Shown one piece after another: positions 1 to 8,742 of a DNA stretch of 64,000 nt. This DNA comes from Actinobacteria bacterium 69-20 (GTDB lineage: Bacteria; Actinomycetota; Actinomycetes; Mycobacteriales; Nakamurellaceae), in contig MKSW01000012.1 of NCBI GenBank assembly GCA_001897425.1, positions 1 through 64,000 of the forward strand. The letters are read 5' to 3'. The first letter of the stretch is position 1. Every line of letters begins with the position of its first letter. The position numbers and the translations under genes are program-made. The notes under the pieces are model-generated. The model had not been told where the DNA came from and made no database searches. It saw only the letters and a list, made by a program, of their open reading frames with translations.

Positions 1-23
1 GGCCGCGCCCCGCTCAAGATCAA

Positions 24-857
24 CTACCTCGATTCAAAATCACCGGGCCGGTCGATCCACGGTCTGAGGCTTAGCGCGTCCAATTCGCGCAGCCGGGCGG
101 CGGGGTCCATCGGCGGGGCGATCGGTGCAGGTGCGGTGGGCGGAGTGACCGTGTCCGGCTCTCCGGCCGACGCTTTCCGGAGCACCGAATCCCAGTCCAC
201 GATCACGTTCTTCGGCTTGGCCGGGCCGGCGACCAGGGCGTCGAACCGGGACCCAACGGCCAGTTCCGGAATGACGAGAAGCGGTACGGCCGCCAGGATC
301 TCGGATTGATACGGCGTCAACCCCTGCGGGTAGACGTCCAGCGTGAGCCGGACCGTCGGCCGGGTGGTCGTCGCGTTCAGGGCAGTGCCCCGGTACGACC
401 GGACCACCACGGTCGCGGGATAGACGGCGGAGCGTTCCGTGCCGGAAGCCGCGTAGACCAGGAAGCCGATCAGCGACAAGAAGCCGACCACGACCCCCGT
501 CATCAGCGGCAGTGCCCGCCACGGTGCGGCGTCATCCTCGAAACCCGTTCCCCACACACCGATCCCGAGCGCGGCGGCCGCGCATCCGAGGGCGATCAGG
601 CCGCGTAGCGGCGCCCCCCGCGTCCCTTGAACGGCGCGGGCCCGCTGGACCGGGTTGCTGGGCTCGGTGCCCGCGATGTCCGTGGCCGGCGCGGCTGTGG
701 ATACCTGGGCCGTCCGGGCCGATCGTGAGAGGGCGACATTCGCGGTCCCCGCCACGATCCACACCCCACCGACGACGGCCAACGCCGTCACCGGCACCAA
801 CCACCCCGCCGCGAGCTGCGGCAGGCCCCCGAGGATCAGCAGATAGCCGATGATCAT
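24..857 (-). CDS. Hypothetical membrane protein, about 277 aa
   Basis: I do not recognise this family. The protein has an N-terminal pair of hydrophobic stretches (about residues 1-45), a polar linker, a second hydrophobic pair (about residues 85-140), and then a soluble domain with beta-strand-like sequence (about 145-225) ending in a Pro/Ala-rich tail. This layout suggests an inner-membrane protein with a cytoplasmic or exported C-terminal domain. The start is the ATG giving MIIGYLL. It lies on the minus strand, with no obvious operon partner inside the window. Coding is supported by length and a clean high-GC reading frame; function is unknown. Confidence 0.7.
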   Translation of the reverse strand: MIIGYLLILGGLPQLAAGWLVPVTALAVVGGVWIVAGTANVALSRSARTAQVSTAAPATDIAGTEPSNPVQRARAVQGTRGAPLRGLIALGCAAAALGIGVWGTGFEDDAAPWRALPLMTGVVVGFLSLIGFLVYAASGTERSAVYPATVVVRSYRGTALNATTTRPTVRLTLDVYPQGLTPYQSEILAAVPLLVIPELAVGSRFDALVAGPAKPKNVIVDWDSVLRKASAGEPDTVTPPTAPAPIAPPMDPAARLRELDALSLRPWIDRPGDFESR

Positions 858-930
858 CGTCCGACCATAGCCGAGCTATGGCGTTCGCCGCGCTGACAAC
901 GAGCCCATGTTCCGCCGCACTACGGCGTGG

Positions 931-1299
931 TCAGAGGATCGGAAGCGGGCGGACCCTGATGTCGTCGGGGGTGATGACCACGATGGCCCCAGCTTCCAGT
1001 GCTCCGCGGATCTGTCCGAGATTCGCCTGGATGAGCAGCCCCTGCTCCGTCACGGAGAGCCGGAGAAGATCGCGCACGAGAACGACTGACGGCCGCGATC
1101 GTTCCGAACGCGCAAGTAAGGTGCCGAAGTCGGTGTCGGCGGTAAGGACTATCTGGCCGGATTTCTCGGCGGCATCAAGGATGGTCGCATCGGGCGCGCC
1201 CGTGCCGATGGTGTCTCGAATGTGATTCGCGGTGTCGAGATCCGATGCCAGGTATTCGCACAGCGTTGGCGACAGGCTCTCGTCAACGAGGAATCTCAC
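931..1299 (-). CDS. DUF5615 family PIN-like toxin
   Basis: This 122-residue protein begins MRFLVDESLSP and carries LTADTDFGTLLA in the middle. That is the Mut7-C/DUF5615 PIN-like nuclease fold, with acidic residues Asp6 and the Asp pair of TADTDF expected to bind metal. The family usually acts as the RNase toxin of a type II pair. Its ATG overlaps the stop of the preceding DUF433 gene by 4 nt (ATGA), so the two are translationally coupled, antitoxin first. Full length for the family. No cellular target can be read from the sequence. Confidence 0.8.
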   Translation of the reverse strand: MRFLVDESLSPTLCEYLASDLDTANHIRDTIGTGAPDATILDAAEKSGQIVLTADTDFGTLLARSERSRPSVVLVRDLLRLSVTEQGLLIQANLGQIRGALEAGAIVVITPDDIRVRPLPIL

Positions 1300-1538
1300 G
1301 CGCTCGGCCGCAGTGCCAGGTGATACTCGCTTTCGGCAAGCTCGGCAGAATACGCCAGTGCCTGTTGGACGTCCTCACGCTCGAGATACGGGTATTCATC
1401 AAGGATTTCGTCAATCGACTTCCCACCGGCCACCATCTGCACGACCATGCCCACGGAGAGCCGCATACCGCGAATGCACGGCTTGCCACCCAAGACACTC
1501 GGGTCGACCGTGATCCGATCGAAGACGGTTGGTGCCAT
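1296..1538 (-). CDS. DUF433 antitoxin
   Basis: An 80-residue protein starting MAPTVFDRITVDPSVLGGKPCIRGMRLSV. The sequence ITVDPxVLGGKPCIRG is the hallmark of DUF433, a small winged-helix antitoxin family usually encoded just before a DUF5615 toxin, exactly as here. The reading frame stays open further upstream, but the family signature starts at this ATG. The product probably neutralises the downstream PIN-like toxin and represses the pair. It stands alone, downstream of and unrelated to the carbohydrate operon that ends at 1667. Confidence 0.82.
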   Translation of the reverse strand: MAPTVFDRITVDPSVLGGKPCIRGMRLSVGMVVQMVAGGKSIDEILDEYPYLEREDVQQALAYSAELAESEYHLALRPSA

Positions 1539-1666
1539 GGGCCGAGTATAGAAGCGGGGCTCCGGCTGTGCCGGGTCGCGCCGGGTATGGCCTGCCCTTT
1601 CGACGCCCGATGCCTGGTCTTGCCGGCGACGGTCACGATCCGCGCGGAGCGGAACGCCGTTCCGAA

Positions 1667-2764
1667 CTACTGGGCCTTGTCCAGCCAGCGCGGCAGGTTG
1701 TCCCGCACGAACGCATCCTCCGCCTGCAGCTCGGGCACGCGGGCGATCATGACGCCGATGGCCTGAGCCTGTCCCGCCGACAGCCCCTCCTGCGGATCCA
1801 GACACCACGTGCCGGCGAGCAGGCCCTGATGCCGCAGTACCTCGTGCACACCCGCGATGACGCCGTGGAAGTCGTGCGCCACGTCGAACACCGCAGCGTT
1901 GGCCTCGGTGATCCAGGCGCTGTGCCGGAGAGCAGCGCAGCGCGCGGCCTCATCTCCATTGGCCGCTCGCCTGGCCAACTCCAGCAGTTCGACGGCGAAT
2001 CGTGTCCAGACCGCCCAGTGGCCGAGCAGCCCGCCGACGAACCGTCGCCGGATCACCCCGTGGGGGGTGTGGATGTCGAACGGCAGCAGCAGGTCCGCGA
2101 CGATGTTGTCGTCATTGCCGGTGTACAGCGCCACCGCATCACCGCGGCTGGACTCGACGACCCCCCGCACCAGCTCCAGCGTCCGGTAGCGGTCGAAGGG
2201 TGCCGCCTTCACCCCGACCGTCGAAGGCTGGTCCGCCAACCGGCGCCACCAGGAGCGGGACAGCGGACGGCCGCCCACCGCCTGCTGCAGGTAGAAGCCG
2301 AAGACCGGCAGCACCTCGCCGACGGCCGCGCAACGGTCCAGCAATTGGTCGTCGGTGTAGTGCTCCAACCCGCCCGGGGACACCAGCGCGATCTGGTAGC
2401 CGAGGCTGCGCGCCAGCTCGGCCTCCGCCACAGCCTGCGCGGTGGGGCCGGTGACCCCGACGATGCGAAGGATCCCGTCGCGCGGATGGGCCCCGATCTC
2501 TTCGGCCGCCAACTCCAGCACCGGCCGGAGCAGGCCGAGTTCCGGTCGATGCACCGCGAACTGGGTGGTGTGCACGGCGACGGCCAGGCCGCCGGCTCCG
2601 GCATCCAGGTAGTAGCGGGTCAGCGCGCGCTGCCGGCGCTCATCGAGCCGGCGCCGCTCGTCCAGAGCCAGCGGATGAGCGGGGATCACCTGCCCGCTGT
2701 GGAGCGCGGCGTAGGCCGGCGGATCCAGCGAGGCGGTCATTTGGGCAGACGCGGGGGCCGACAT
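1667..2764 (-). CDS. DUF993 family, DHDPS-like aldolase-fold protein
   Basis: A 365-residue protein resembling the dihydrodipicolinate synthase/N-acetylneuraminate lyase TIM-barrel family in its DUF993 branch. Visible signs are the AVHTTQFAVH segment after the first strand, repeated short strand-helix units (LRIVGVTG, YQIALVSPGG, VLPVFGFYLQ) and VGVKAAPFDRYRT, whose Lys sits where the family's Schiff-base Lys is expected. A retro-aldol or dehydration step on a keto sugar acid is likely, but the substrate is unknown. The ATG overlaps the stop of the upstream dehydrogenase gene in a TGATG junction. It is the last gene of an 11-gene operon; an alternative ATG lies at 2740. Confidence 0.75.
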   Translation of the reverse strand: MSAPASAQMTASLDPPAYAALHSGQVIPAHPLALDERRRLDERRQRALTRYYLDAGAGGLAVAVHTTQFAVHRPELGLLRPVLELAAEEIGAHPRDGILRIVGVTGPTAQAVAEAELARSLGYQIALVSPGGLEHYTDDQLLDRCAAVGEVLPVFGFYLQQAVGGRPLSRSWWRRLADQPSTVGVKAAPFDRYRTLELVRGVVESSRGDAVALYTGNDDNIVADLLLPFDIHTPHGVIRRRFVGGLLGHWAVWTRFAVELLELARRAANGDEAARCAALRHSAWITEANAAVFDVAHDFHGVIAGVHEVLRHQGLLAGTWCLDPQEGLSAGQAQAIGVMIARVPELQAEDAFVRDNLPRWLDKAQ

Positions 2765-3789
2765 CAGAAAGCGCCGTCCCGTCGCTCGAACTTGGTCGGC
2801 TTGTTCCAGACCCGGCCGCCACGCTGAAGCCAATCGGTGACCATGTCGAACATCTGCCCGAGGCTGCGGTCCGGGTAGCCGAACAGCTCGTGACAGAGCA
2901 TGGCATTGCTCAGCAGGCTGGTCGGAAGCTCGCTGCCCCCGAAGACGGGTTCGACACCCAGCCGGCGGCCGAGCTCGGCGGCCACCGTTCGCACCGACGC
3001 GGTCTCCGGACCGGCCAGGTTCAGCACGAACGGCGGCGCGTCCGCATGGGCCAGCGAACGCAGCACGACGTCGTTGGCGTAGCGCTGCCATACGACGTTG
3101 ACCGTGCCGGTCTCCAGGTTCACCGGCTGGTGGTCGAGAATCGCCTTGGCCAGATCCACCAGCACCCCATAGCGCGGCTCGCAGGCATAGTTCAGCCGGA
3201 TGAGGGCGACCTTGGCGCCATGTTTCCGGCTCCCGTAGGTGAACACCTGCTCCCTGCCCAGACAGGTGATGGCGTATTCACCGACCGGGGCCGTGGGGTG
3301 GTCCTCCCGTGCGCCGCCGGTGCGCGGCTCCATCAGGGGATACACGTTCCCCGTGGACAGTGCGCTGATCCTCGCCGACGCGTAGCGCCGCACCACCGCC
3401 GACGGCAGCACGGTGTTGATCATCCACGCCTCGTCCGGCCGACTCGCGGTGCCGAACTTGGCGCCCACCAGGAAGACCACCTGCCCGGCGTCCGGCAGCT
3501 GTTTCACCGCCGCCAGATCCTTGAGATCCGCGGTGACGGTATTGACGCCCCTGCTCGCCAGGGAGCTCCGGGTCGTCTCATTCGTCCAACGAGACACCGC
3601 GGTCACCGGAGTGCTGTCGCGACCCGCGGCGTCCAGGGCCCGGCGCGCCATCATGGTGATGCCGGTGCCCATTTTCCCGCCGGCGCCGAGCACGATCAGG
3701 CCGCGGTCGTCCCAGGTCCGGGCATCATCGACCAGGTCGTGGCCAGGCCGGCTCAGTTCGGACTCCAGCTCGGTCTCCGTGGCGAACAT
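2764..3789 (-). CDS. NAD-dependent epimerase/dehydrogenase-like protein, copy 1
   Basis: A 341-residue Rossmann protein. After a short acidic N-terminal helix it has GLIVLGAGGKMGTGI (dinucleotide-binding glycine loop, about residues 35-50), SRWTN after the second strand, SALSTGNVYPL and EYAITCLGREQVF, in the order of the extended SDR sugar-epimerase family. The usual YxxxK is not obvious: Tyr of GEYAIT is followed by Gly-Arg, so the chemistry may differ from classical epimerases. It is closely similar along its whole length to the gene at 8742-9779, with shared blocks such as LPTSLLSNAMLCHELFGYPD and KPTKFERRDG. Both ends form TGATG junctions with neighbours. Confidence 0.82.
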   Translation of the reverse strand: MFATETELESELSRPGHDLVDDARTWDDRGLIVLGAGGKMGTGITMMARRALDAAGRDSTPVTAVSRWTNETTRSSLASRGVNTVTADLKDLAAVKQLPDAGQVVFLVGAKFGTASRPDEAWMINTVLPSAVVRRYASARISALSTGNVYPLMEPRTGGAREDHPTAPVGEYAITCLGREQVFTYGSRKHGAKVALIRLNYACEPRYGVLVDLAKAILDHQPVNLETGTVNVVWQRYANDVVLRSLAHADAPPFVLNLAGPETASVRTVAAELGRRLGVEPVFGGSELPTSLLSNAMLCHELFGYPDRSLGQMFDMVTDWLQRGGRVWNKPTKFERRDGAF

Positions 3790-4745
3790 CAAAACTCCTG
3801 TAGTGCGGTGGTGGTCAGGTCGGTGGTCCCGCCGGTCGCTCGTTGCGGGGTGCGTCGGTATGCCGAATCCGCGATGACGTCCGGCACGATGTCGAGCACG
3901 TCGCGGTTGTTGGCGATCAGGGTCAGGCCCTGAGCGCGCAGCGTGGGGATCAGTGCGGCATGAAAACTGGGGTCGGTGGCGAACCGGCCCCGCAGCACCA
4001 GCGTCGGGTTGCCGATACGGGCGGCCATCGCCGTGCACGTGTCGGCCACCTTTCGGGCCGACCGCTGCACGAGCGCGGCGGCATCGGTATCGCCGTCATC
4101 GGCCCCGCGACAGATCACCAGAGCGAAGTCGGCTAGACGGGCGGCGCGGTCTTCTGCGGCCAACAGGCGGGCCGCGGCCGGTGTGTCCAGCTCCTCACCG
4201 AGCCAGTCACAGGCCATGCGGAGCAGGCCGGGTGTCTGTGCGACTCCGTCGACGGTGGCGCAGGCCAGCCGCAGGGCACTGCGACCCAGGTCCGCCGCGC
4301 TGCCACGATCGCCGAGATCCGGCCCCCAGGAGTCCATCTGGTGCAGATGCCGGGAACGGTCCATGCCGACCACACTGGTGCCGGTACCGAGGGACGCCAC
4401 GGTTCCGGCGCCGCCGAGCATTGCCGCGTGGGCGAGCACGCCGTCCGACACCAGGGTGATGACGGCGCTCGGCCAGATCTGCCGGAGAGCCGCTCGGCAC
4501 GCCTCCTGCTCCTTCGTCGGCGGCAGGAAGGTGGAGCCGATCACTACCGCCGACATGCCGGACCCGTCCGCGCCGCTCTGCGACCACGTCGCGGCAAGCA
4601 GGTCGGCGAGATAGCGTCCGGCCTCCGGGCCGCCGGCCAACTCCGGTGCCGCGCCGGGTCCGACCAGCACCTCCGCCCAGGGATGGATCTTGATGCGGGT
4701 ACCCGATTTCCCGACGTCGATGACGACATAGGCCTGCCCGTTCAC
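3789..4745 (-). CDS. BadF/BcrA-type kinase (N-acetylglucosamine kinase-like)
   Basis: A 318-residue member of the BadF/BadG ATPase-sugar kinase family (actin-like fold). VIDVGKSGTRIKI near the N-terminus is the phosphate-1 loop, and VASLGTGTSVVGMDR near residue 125 is the phosphate-2 loop. The closest well-known relatives phosphorylate N-acetylglucosamine or related amino sugars. It likely phosphorylates the imported sugar or an intermediate of this operon. The start is GTG; 8 nt separate it from the enolase-family gene, and its stop overlaps the next ATG (TGATG). Confidence 0.8.
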   Translation of the reverse strand: MNGQAYVVIDVGKSGTRIKIHPWAEVLVGPGAAPELAGGPEAGRYLADLLAATWSQSGADGSGMSAVVIGSTFLPPTKEQEACRAALRQIWPSAVITLVSDGVLAHAAMLGGAGTVASLGTGTSVVGMDRSRHLHQMDSWGPDLGDRGSAADLGRSALRLACATVDGVAQTPGLLRMACDWLGEELDTPAAARLLAAEDRAARLADFALVICRGADDGDTDAAALVQRSARKVADTCTAMAARIGNPTLVLRGRFATDPSFHAALIPTLRAQGLTLIANNRDVLDIVPDVIADSAYRRTPQRATGGTTDLTTTALQEF

Positions 4746-4753
4746 AGGTGTTC

Positions 4754-5998
4754 CTAGTACAACCCGCAGGGCGCGGGCGGGTCGAGGCCGATGCTGCCCG
4801 ACCGCACCGTCAGCAGGTCAGGCGCGCGAGAGGCCAGCGTCTCGTTGGCATCTGGGGCGTACTGCAGGCTGTTGCACTCGAACGCCGGGTAGGACAGCGG
4901 CAGCTGGCTGGCCAGGCGCGCGGAATGCAGTAGGGCAATATCGACAGCAGTGAGATCCTGCACGGTGACGTAGGCGCCCCGTGCTCGGGCATACGCGTGG
5001 CAGAGGATCGAGAACGACTGCCCCTTGCTGGCCTTGATCACCGCGCCGGACCATCCGCGGCGGAGGAACGCGGGCATATCGGTGGGATCCGTCAGGCCCT
5101 CGTCCGCGAGGGTGGGTACCGGCCACTGGCCAGCCGGCGGCTGCAGATCGAGCACCGACCGAGGGACCGGTTGTTCGATGTAGCGGACCGACCGCAGCAC
5201 ACCGACCTCGGACAACGCCGCGAGAAGGGCGTCGAACTCGTCCACCGTCGGGTAGCCCTCGTTGGGGTCCAGGGCGAGACCGATCCGACCGCCCAGCGAT
5301 TGCGCCGTCATGAGGACCTGCTGCGTGCGGTGCAGGTCGACCTCGGCGTCCCCGCTGAGCTTGACCTTCAGCTCCCGCACGCCGTCCGCGCGGATCCGTT
5401 GACCCAGCGGCGAGTCCGCATCGATCGCGTCGGCCAGCCCCACCACGTGCTGCACCGGCAGGCGGCGCCGCGCGGGCCCCAGTCGATAGCCCGACGGTCC
5501 GAGATCGACCGCGAAGATCCGTCGGCAGGCATCGGCCACCGCGCCGGCCGCATAGAGCTCATAGAGTCCGGCACCGGCAGCGCGCGACCACCCGTCGTGC
5601 GCCGCGTTGTCGATCGCGGCGACGCACAGCATGCGGGCGAGCGACGGCACATCCGCCGCTCGCGGATCTTCCTGGGCCATAGCGGCGAGCCGCTGCCACA
5701 GCAGGAACGGGTTGCCCTCGCCCACCTGGTCGGCCTTCGCTGCCAGCGTCACGGTCAGCTCGCGCAGGGCCGCGTCGCGGTCGGTGATGGGACCCGGCGC
5801 GGGCCATGACCACGGCACCGAGAGCATGGCGGCGCCGATGCCCTGCGCGCGATGTCCCGCACGGTTGACCACCGTGAGGGTCACGGTCGCCATCGCCACG
5901 CTGTCCACCACCCCACCGGCGAGGATCAGCGGATGCGTCAGCGGGACGTCGGTGAAGAACACCGCACCGTCCGTCACCCGGATATCGGTGTCAGCCAT
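4754..5998 (-). CDS. Enolase-superfamily (mandelate racemase/muconate lactonising-like) enzyme
   Basis: A 414-residue enolase-superfamily protein with the expected barrel residues in order: KVK in ELKVKLSGD, Asp of LALDPNEGYP, Glu of RYIEQPVP, Asp of TLADEGLTD and Lys of GAVIKASKGQSF. These make up the catalytic Lys pair, three metal ligands and the opposing base, so the protein should be active. Sugar-acid dehydratases and racemases share this layout, and dehydration of an oxidised sugar would fit the operon. The start overlaps the stop of the Gfo/Idh/MocA gene by 8 nt. Confidence 0.82.
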   Translation of the reverse strand: MADTDIRVTDGAVFFTDVPLTHPLILAGGVVDSVAMATVTLTVVNRAGHRAQGIGAAMLSVPWSWPAPGPITDRDAALRELTVTLAAKADQVGEGNPFLLWQRLAAMAQEDPRAADVPSLARMLCVAAIDNAAHDGWSRAAGAGLYELYAAGAVADACRRIFAVDLGPSGYRLGPARRRLPVQHVVGLADAIDADSPLGQRIRADGVRELKVKLSGDAEVDLHRTQQVLMTAQSLGGRIGLALDPNEGYPTVDEFDALLAALSEVGVLRSVRYIEQPVPRSVLDLQPPAGQWPVPTLADEGLTDPTDMPAFLRRGWSGAVIKASKGQSFSILCHAYARARGAYVTVQDLTAVDIALLHSARLASQLPLSYPAFECNSLQYAPDANETLASRAPDLLTVRSGSIGLDPPAPCGLY

Positions 5999-6881
5999 GG
6001 CGCCCGCGCGCTTCGTCGTGGTTCCGGCGCAGCGTCGCCAGCCGGCGTTCGACCTGTTCCAGCAGCGCGACCGGGCGAAGCAGTTCGAGGGCCGGAAGCG
6101 GCGGGGTCCGGTGAATCACCATCTGCAGAAATCGGTCGATCGCCGGCAGTAGGTAGTCGGCGCCGAGCGCGACGGTGACCGACTCGGTCCGCCCAGCCCT
6201 GCCAGCCGCGACCTGGAAGGGAACCGGCTGCTCGCCGGCTGGGGTGAGGAGTTCGATGGCCACGCGGGTGTCGCCCAGCAGTGCGTCGACCCGAACGGCG
6301 TCGGCGGACCGCGTGACCGCTTGCACCTGCACCGGGCCCGGAGCCAGGTGACAAGCGATCTCTGCCAGATGGATGCCGTAGAAGAACACGCCACCGTAAG
6401 GACTCTCGGTGTCGGCCGTGCCGCGCACGGTCAATGTCTCGAGCGGCGACTGCTCAGCCAGCGCGCGCAACGAGACGATCTCGGGCGTCCACCGCAGCAC
6501 CGAATAGGAGGTGAGCGGCGCCGCAGCCTCCGAGGCAGCAGCGAGCATGCGTTCGGCGTCGGCGGTGCTGGTGGCGAACGGCTTGTCCACCCACACCGGG
6601 AGTCCCGCGCGGATCAGCGGCAGGGCGTGCACAGCATGCAGCGCCCCATGCCGGTCGGTGACGATCGCCGCGTCCACCAGACCGAGGAGCCCCTCCGGCT
6701 CGGCGACCACCCGGTCGATTCCGCCCTGCGCGGCGAGCTCGCCCGCAGCTTGCGGCTCACCGCAGACGGCGACCACGCTCCCGTGCGGCAACCGGCGGTC
6801 GATGTTGAACAGTCGGATGATCTGCGCGGCGTGGGAGTTGTCCGTGCCCACAACGCCGATCCGTATGGGTGTCTCGATCAT
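5991..6881 (-). CDS. Gfo/Idh/MocA family oxidoreductase
   Basis: A 296-residue NAD(P)-dependent dehydrogenase. The N-terminus has IGVVGTDNSH (Rossmann loop), then AAIVTDRHG, and VWVDKPFATS, which matches the family's EKP motif (here DKP). The C-terminal part contains GVFFYGIHLAE, with the conserved His. Members oxidise or epimerise sugars and cyclitols such as myo-inositol. It is somewhat shorter than typical members (330-390 aa). The reading frame is open upstream, but the ATG at 6881 overlaps the stop of the ceramidase-like gene by 4 nt and starts directly at the nucleotide-binding strand, so I chose it. Confidence 0.83.
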   Translation of the reverse strand: MIETPIRIGVVGTDNSHAAQIIRLFNIDRRLPHGSVVAVCGEPQAAGELAAQGGIDRVVAEPEGLLGLVDAAIVTDRHGALHAVHALPLIRAGLPVWVDKPFATSTADAERMLAAASEAAAPLTSYSVLRWTPEIVSLRALAEQSPLETLTVRGTADTESPYGGVFFYGIHLAEIACHLAPGPVQVQAVTRSADAVRVDALLGDTRVAIELLTPAGEQPVPFQVAAGRAGRTESVTVALGADYLLPAIDRFLQMVIHRTPPLPALELLRPVALLEQVERRLATLRRNHDEARGRHG

Positions 6882-7996
6882 GACGCGGCCACCAGCTCCG
6901 CGCAGAAGTCCAGGAAGGACAACGTTTCCGGCAGGGTGAGCGGCGAGTTGGCCGCCTCGTACCGGTTCTCGGAATGGCTCTCCTCGTCTGCCAGATACCC
7001 CAGGTAGCCGTCGGCACAGCAATACAGTCGGATACCGGGAAACGCGGTGGTGAGACGCCGGCCCAGGTTCGCCACCAGCTCTGCGGGAATCGCCAGCAGA
7101 CGCAGCCCGCCCGTTCGCACGACCGATACCGAGGCCGTGAGCCGTGAACCGTCATCCCATCGGGACGGCACCGTGAGGTCCCGCCGAACCATCCGGAGGT
7201 CCCCGGGTGACAGTAGGCGCGCGTGCGGCAGTGTGGCCAGGAGCCGGTCGGCGACCGCGCCGCCGATCCGCATGACGTCTTCCGGGCGGCGACCCTGACG
7301 CACCAGCCGGGTGCTCACGTCGCCGGCGGCTCCCTGCGCGAAGACCACCGGGAGCTCGGTGCCGAGCTGCCGGCGTAGCTCGCGACGGGCGGCGCCGACC
7401 CAGTCGGCCGACCACCGCATGTTCTCCGGCCCGAGAACCGTGGGATGGCAAGCGAAGTCGTACAACACCGCCAGCGGTCGGTGATCGGTGTCGTACACCG
7501 TCACGACGCCCGCACTGGCATCCGCAGGCCCGTCCTTGCGCTGCCGGTTCGCAGCGATGCCGGGGATGTCGGTGCAGGAATACTCCACCGTCACCGGCGC
7601 TTCGACGAGGGCGATGCCCGACACGTCGTCATACAAGCGGCTCAGCAGGCCGGGATCGGACGCGGCCGGCAGCGACGGCAGGATCGTGCCGACCCAGCCG
7701 ACGGGAGCGGAGTGGGTGTGCGAGGCGAGCACCACCATGTGTCGCTCGTCGATACCGGTGGCGTGCGCGACTGCGGTGGTCAGGGCGGCGCGTAGCGGTG
7801 CGGTCACCGCCAGCGCGTCGACGGCGATCCAGGCGAGGCGGGGGCGTCGCGGCCCGCGCAGGGTCAGGACGTTGACCTCGAGGTCGTCCAGCACACCGGT
7901 GCTGACGCCGTGGCGCGCGGCGTATCCCCCCATACCGAGTCCGGTGGGGGGTGTGACGACCGTGGCCGCTGCGGCGGCCAGCCATGGGCTGTCCAT
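6878..7996 (-). CDS. Neutral/alkaline ceramidase-like hydrolase, copy 1
   Basis: A 372-residue protein resembling the N-terminal catalytic part of neutral/alkaline non-lysosomal ceramidases. It has the VTPPTGLGMGGYAAR opening, the zinc-binding ASHTHSAPVGW (HxH), YDFACHPTVLGPENMRWSADW and FAQGAAGDVS. True ceramidases are much longer and secreted; no signal peptide is seen here, so the enzyme is probably cytoplasmic and acts on a small amide or N-acyl sugar. It sits between the SIS and Gfo/Idh genes with overlapping junctions at both ends. A TTG at 7999 is also possible, but the ATG at 7996 forms the TGATG overlap. Confidence 0.75.
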   Translation of the reverse strand: MDSPWLAAAAATVVTPPTGLGMGGYAARHGVSTGVLDDLEVNVLTLRGPRRPRLAWIAVDALAVTAPLRAALTTAVAHATGIDERHMVVLASHTHSAPVGWVGTILPSLPAASDPGLLSRLYDDVSGIALVEAPVTVEYSCTDIPGIAANRQRKDGPADASAGVVTVYDTDHRPLAVLYDFACHPTVLGPENMRWSADWVGAARRELRRQLGTELPVVFAQGAAGDVSTRLVRQGRRPEDVMRIGGAVADRLLATLPHARLLSPGDLRMVRRDLTVPSRWDDGSRLTASVSVVRTGGLRLLAIPAELVANLGRRLTTAFPGIRLYCCADGYLGYLADEESHSENRYEAANSPLTLPETLSFLDFCAELVAAS

Positions 7997-8742
7997 CAAG
8001 CGTTGATGCTGAGCAGGGTGGCGAGCGGTCGGCCGCGGCGTTCCATCCGGCCGATGACCTCGACGGACAGCGCCTGCGCGAGGAGTGCACCGACGATGGT
8101 CGAGGTGGGCCCGACCGGGTGCGGCTCATGGGGCACCACCGCGTCGCCCGGCACCCCGCAGTTATCGATCACCACATCGGCGAGTTCGAACAGCCGGCGA
8201 CCCGATGGTGCGCGGGAGGCGACAGCGGCGCTGTGGGCCAGCGACGTCAGCGCGATCACCGCCGCGCCGCGCCGACGCGCCCCCGCCGCGAACTCGACCG
8301 GCACGGCATTGCGGCCGGAATTGGAGACCACCAGCAGGCAGTCGCCGGACCCGACGGGATGAATCTCGAGCAACGTCTCCGCCAGCCCGGCCTGGCGTTC
8401 CAGCAGGCTGCTCTTGTCCAGGCCCTCGTGCAGCATCAAAGACGGCTCCAGGATCGGCCGGAACTCCACGAGACCGCCGGCGCGCCCCCACAGCTCCTCG
8501 ACCAGCATGTGGGAGTGCCCGGTCCCGAAGGCCCACCAGTGGCCGCCGTCCGCGAGCCTGGTCGCGATCAGTTCGGCGGCCCGGTCGATCGCCTCGCGCT
8601 GCGTGTCCACGGCGCGATGGATGACGTCCAGGGCCAGCGTCAGGAATCGTTCCGCGGTGGGGGATGCGGATGCGCCGTCCTGGGTCGGGCGCGTGTGCTG
8701 ATCGGGCCCGGTCAGTGGGGCCCGTGTCACGTCGGCGTTCAT
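7996..8742 (-). CDS. SIS-domain sugar-phosphate isomerase-like protein
   Basis: A 248-residue SIS-domain protein with the two expected sugar-phosphate loops: AFGTGHSHMLVEELWGRAGG and LLVVSNSGRNAVPVEFA. The SNSG motif binds the phosphate. It is close to the UPF0309-type sugar isomerase-like family, which often accompanies GntR/HutC regulators and amino-sugar kinases. It could isomerise or deaminate a phosphorylated amino sugar produced by the BadF-type kinase in the same operon. The ATG at 8742 overlaps the upstream dehydrogenase stop (TGATG), which decides the start over an upstream in-frame Met. Confidence 0.8.
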   Translation of the reverse strand: MNADVTRAPLTGPDQHTRPTQDGASASPTAERFLTLALDVIHRAVDTQREAIDRAAELIATRLADGGHWWAFGTGHSHMLVEELWGRAGGLVEFRPILEPSLMLHEGLDKSSLLERQAGLAETLLEIHPVGSGDCLLVVSNSGRNAVPVEFAAGARRRGAAVIALTSLAHSAAVASRAPSGRRLFELADVVIDNCGVPGDAVVPHEPHPVGPTSTIVGALLAQALSVEVIGRMERRGRPLATLLSINA